DNA of 53,337 bases from a virus. The DNA is taken from IMG/VR virus record IMGVR_UViG_3300017720_001902, positions 1-53,337 of that record. One strand, given 5' to 3'. The translations under genes were made by a program, and so were the position numbers. Positions 51,838 through 53,337 of this stretch are shown here, in pieces; positions within the stretch are counted from its first letter, which is position 1; every line of letters begins with the position of its first letter. The notes below the pieces were generated by a model. The model was not told the DNA's origin. It saw nothing but the letters and a program-made list of their open reading frames with translations, and searched no databases.

Positions 51838-52872
51838 GTGATTCTTAAGATAATTGTCTAATGATGTAAATGAATTTCTTAACCACGAATCTACATTTGC
51901 AAATGCGGTGTATAATTTGTCATACATAAACATCTTTTTGAACTCTACTATGTTTAGTTGAGGTTGGTGTACATCCATCATTTCTCTAACATTAGATGTA
52001 ATTGATGAAGATATCTCAGGGTCAGATAATTGCATTAACCCATAATTCATATTTATTGTATCTAAATTGTCCATAAGTTTTTTTGACAACTTCTCATCAC
52101 ACTCTTTAGAACATTTCTCTATGAATGTGTCTAAAGAAAGGTGATTTTCCGTTAAAAACTTCATTTTAGATTCAATTGTCTTAATACCAACACCATTTAC
52201 ACCTTTTATGTTATCTGATTTGTCACCCATTAAAACTCTGTAAAATATAAGATTTTGTGCACTTACTCCGAAGTCTTCTTTAACCTCTGTTTCAGTATAC
52301 ATTTTCTTTTTAGTGGGTGTATACACTTGGATTCGGTGATTTACTAATTGTAAAAAGTCCTTATCAGATGAAAGAATAGTTACCTGCTTTTCAAAGTAGT
52401 GATTTGCAAGATATGCTATAATATCGTCTGCTTCTACATAATCTATATAAGTCATTGTTATCGGTAATATCTGTAAGTACTCAATTAATCTCTTAAATTG
52501 ATTCCTCATAGATACTCGTTGGTCTTCTAAGTCCTCATATCCTGCAAGTCTATTTAACTTAGTTAACCCCGTTCTACCTTCCTTATATCCCTTATATACG
52601 GACTTTCTTCTGTTTGAACCACCTTTTCCATCAAAGACTATAATAACACGAGTTGGTTTTAATCTTCTAATCGTTGCAGCGGTGGACAAGAGAAACCCTG
52701 TCACACCACCACAATGTTCACCATCATCATTTAAAGCAGGTACTGCTCCAAATACTCTAATGAATTGATTAAGACCATCAATGATAAGAACTCTATCATT
52801 GAGTGATTCATTTTTAGTTGTATTATATTCTTTGTTTACTTCCTCAAGAAGTTCTGCGTATTTACTATTCAT
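51820..52872 (-). CDS. 5'-3' exonuclease / RNase H (T4 rnh-like, FEN family)
   Basis: 350 residues from ATG 52872. VLIIDGLNQFIRVFG is the N-terminal metal-binding Asp, IIVFDGKGGSNRRK follows, VEADDIIAYLAN and TILSSDKDFLQL are the central acidic clusters, and LMGDKSDNIKGVNGVGIKT is the helix-hairpin-helix region. It removes RNA primers from lagging-strand fragments. Starts eight bases before the uvsX stop, and leads into the helicase. Confidence 0.9.
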   Translation of the reverse strand: MNSKYAELLEEVNKEYNTTKNESLNDRVLIIDGLNQFIRVFGAVPALNDDGEHCGGVTGFLLSTAATIRRLKPTRVIIVFDGKGGSNRRKSVYKGYKEGRTGLTKLNRLAGYEDLEDQRVSMRNQFKRLIEYLQILPITMTYIDYVEADDIIAYLANHYFEKQVTILSSDKDFLQLVNHRIQVYTPTKKKMYTETEVKEDFGVSAQNLIFYRVLMGDKSDNIKGVNGVGIKTIESKMKFLTENHLSLDTFIEKCSKECDEKLSKKLMDNLDTINMNYGLMQLSDPEISSSITSNVREMMDVHQPQLNIVEFKKMFMYDKLYTAFANVDSWLRNSFTSLDNYLKNHFDIKK

Positions 52873-53337
52873 CAAAATCTGTTACTTCAACATTATCAAT
52901 ATTTGCCTCTTCACTTGATTTCTTGTATGCCATAATATATGAATTACAGATTTCTTCGTAAAGAGATTCTTTTAGCTCAGGTCTCTCTTCGAGAATGTCT
53001 TCAAAATTCTTTGCTTGGAATTTTAGTTCCTCACCTGTCGTTTTGTCAACATAAGTGTACCATGCACCACTTTGAGTTACCAACTTATATGTTTTCATCA
53101 TTTGTAACCATGAACCATAATTGTCGATACCACTATCAAAGTAGATATCATAGTCAACTGAACGAAGAGGTGGCCCCATTCTATTCTTGATAACTTGAGC
53201 ACGAGTTTTGATACCAACTACTTGGTCAACCCCACCTATTTTAGATTTAAGTTGTCCCATAGATTTTAGTCTTAGTCTACAAGATGAGTGGAATGCGATT
53301 GCTTTACCACCACTTGTAGTCCAAGGGTCACCGAATG
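52865..53337 (-). CDS. uvsX: Recombinase UvsX/RecA (C-terminal part, cut by window edge)
   Basis: The frame enters from the right edge; about 156 C-terminal residues are visible. TSGGKAIAFHSSCRLRLKS is the RecA TxGGxALxFxxSxR block, followed by VGIKTRAQVIKNRMGPP and the DYDIYFDSGIDNYGSW segment, equivalent to the RecA VKNKxAPPF and YGxGI...G region. The acidic tail (ANIDNVEVTDFDE) matches RecA/UvsX. It pairs single-stranded DNA with duplex DNA in recombination and repair. A Met inside this frame (53260) is not the true start. Confidence 0.93.
   Translation of the reverse strand, partial: FGDPWTTSGGKAIAFHSSCRLRLKSMGQLKSKIGGVDQVVGIKTRAQVIKNRMGPPLRSVDYDIYFDSGIDNYGSWLQMMKTYKLVTQSGAWYTYVDKTTGEELKFQAKNFEDILEERPELKESLYEEICNSYIMAYKKSSEEANIDNVEVTDFDE

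Overview
This AT-rich window looks like part of a large, virulent T4-like tailed-phage genome. Every gene I support lies on the minus strand, so transcription runs from high to low coordinates. Genes are tightly packed, with many ATGA or TAATG stop/start overlaps, and there is no gene-free stretch over 300 bases. No tRNA, rRNA, CRISPR array, transposase or integrase was recognised. The phage assignment rests on a T4-type replisome: UvsX/RecA, RNase H-type nuclease, gp41 helicase, gp43 polymerase, gp45 clamp and gp44/gp62 clamp loader. It also carries phage-like NrdA/NrdB, an endolysin and a GroES/GroEL pair. No capsid or tail genes are in view.

The host is probably a member of the Bacteroidota, most likely a marine flavobacterium (inference). 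Eleven sites upstream of or between genes match TTTGG-N19-TATATTAG, close to the Bacteroidetes sigma factor consensus TTTG-N19-TAnnTTTG and unlike the E. coli consensus. Shine-Dalgarno sequences are mostly absent, and exported proteins have signal peptides ending in AQ or GQ, or a lipobox.

Layout from high to low coordinates. 53.3-50.4 kb: uvsX (cut by the window edge), RNase H-like nuclease, gp41 helicase. 50.4-44.5 kb: nrdB, nrdA, short thioredoxin, then a glycosyltransferase, UDP-galactopyranose mutase and a 2OG-Fe(II) oxygenase. 44.5-42.8 kb: a small HTH protein and two tandem Mom-like proteins. 42.8-36.3 kb: DNA polymerase, sliding clamp, a DUF4338/DruA-like protein, clamp loader large subunit, zinc ribbon, clamp loader small subunit and a DUF1599 protein. 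36.2-34.0 kb: PD-(D/E)XK nuclease, exported lytic transglycosylase, SLOG-like protein and a sugar-isomerase-type cupin.

34-18.8 kb is a glycan island. It holds glycosyltransferases, two NAD-dependent epimerases, a short UDP-sugar dehydrogenase, an HMGL-aldolase/CMP-Kdo-synthetase fusion, a HAD phosphatase and an oxygenase. It could build or remodel a surface glycan, decorate virions, or modify DNA; the sequence alone does not say which.

18.6-12.5 kb is an envelope and lysis region: peptidoglycan-binding amidase, holin candidate, exported beta-barrel protein, two lipoproteins, an exported thioredoxin-fold protein without CxxC, and a PAP2 phosphatase. 12.5-7.1 kb holds a HAD protein, two oxygenases, a P-loop kinase-like protein, a ClpS-like adaptor and a sulfotransferase. 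7.1-1 kb holds small proteins, a GT32-like transferase, a HAD phosphatase, then groES, an HNH endonuclease, groEL and a J-domain protein.

The points most worth a second look are the promoter array with its repeated TTAACA module, the ClpS-like adaptor, the aldolase/CMP-Kdo synthetase fusion, the exported beta-barrel, and the clustering of Mom-like, DUF1599 and DUF4338-like genes with the replisome.
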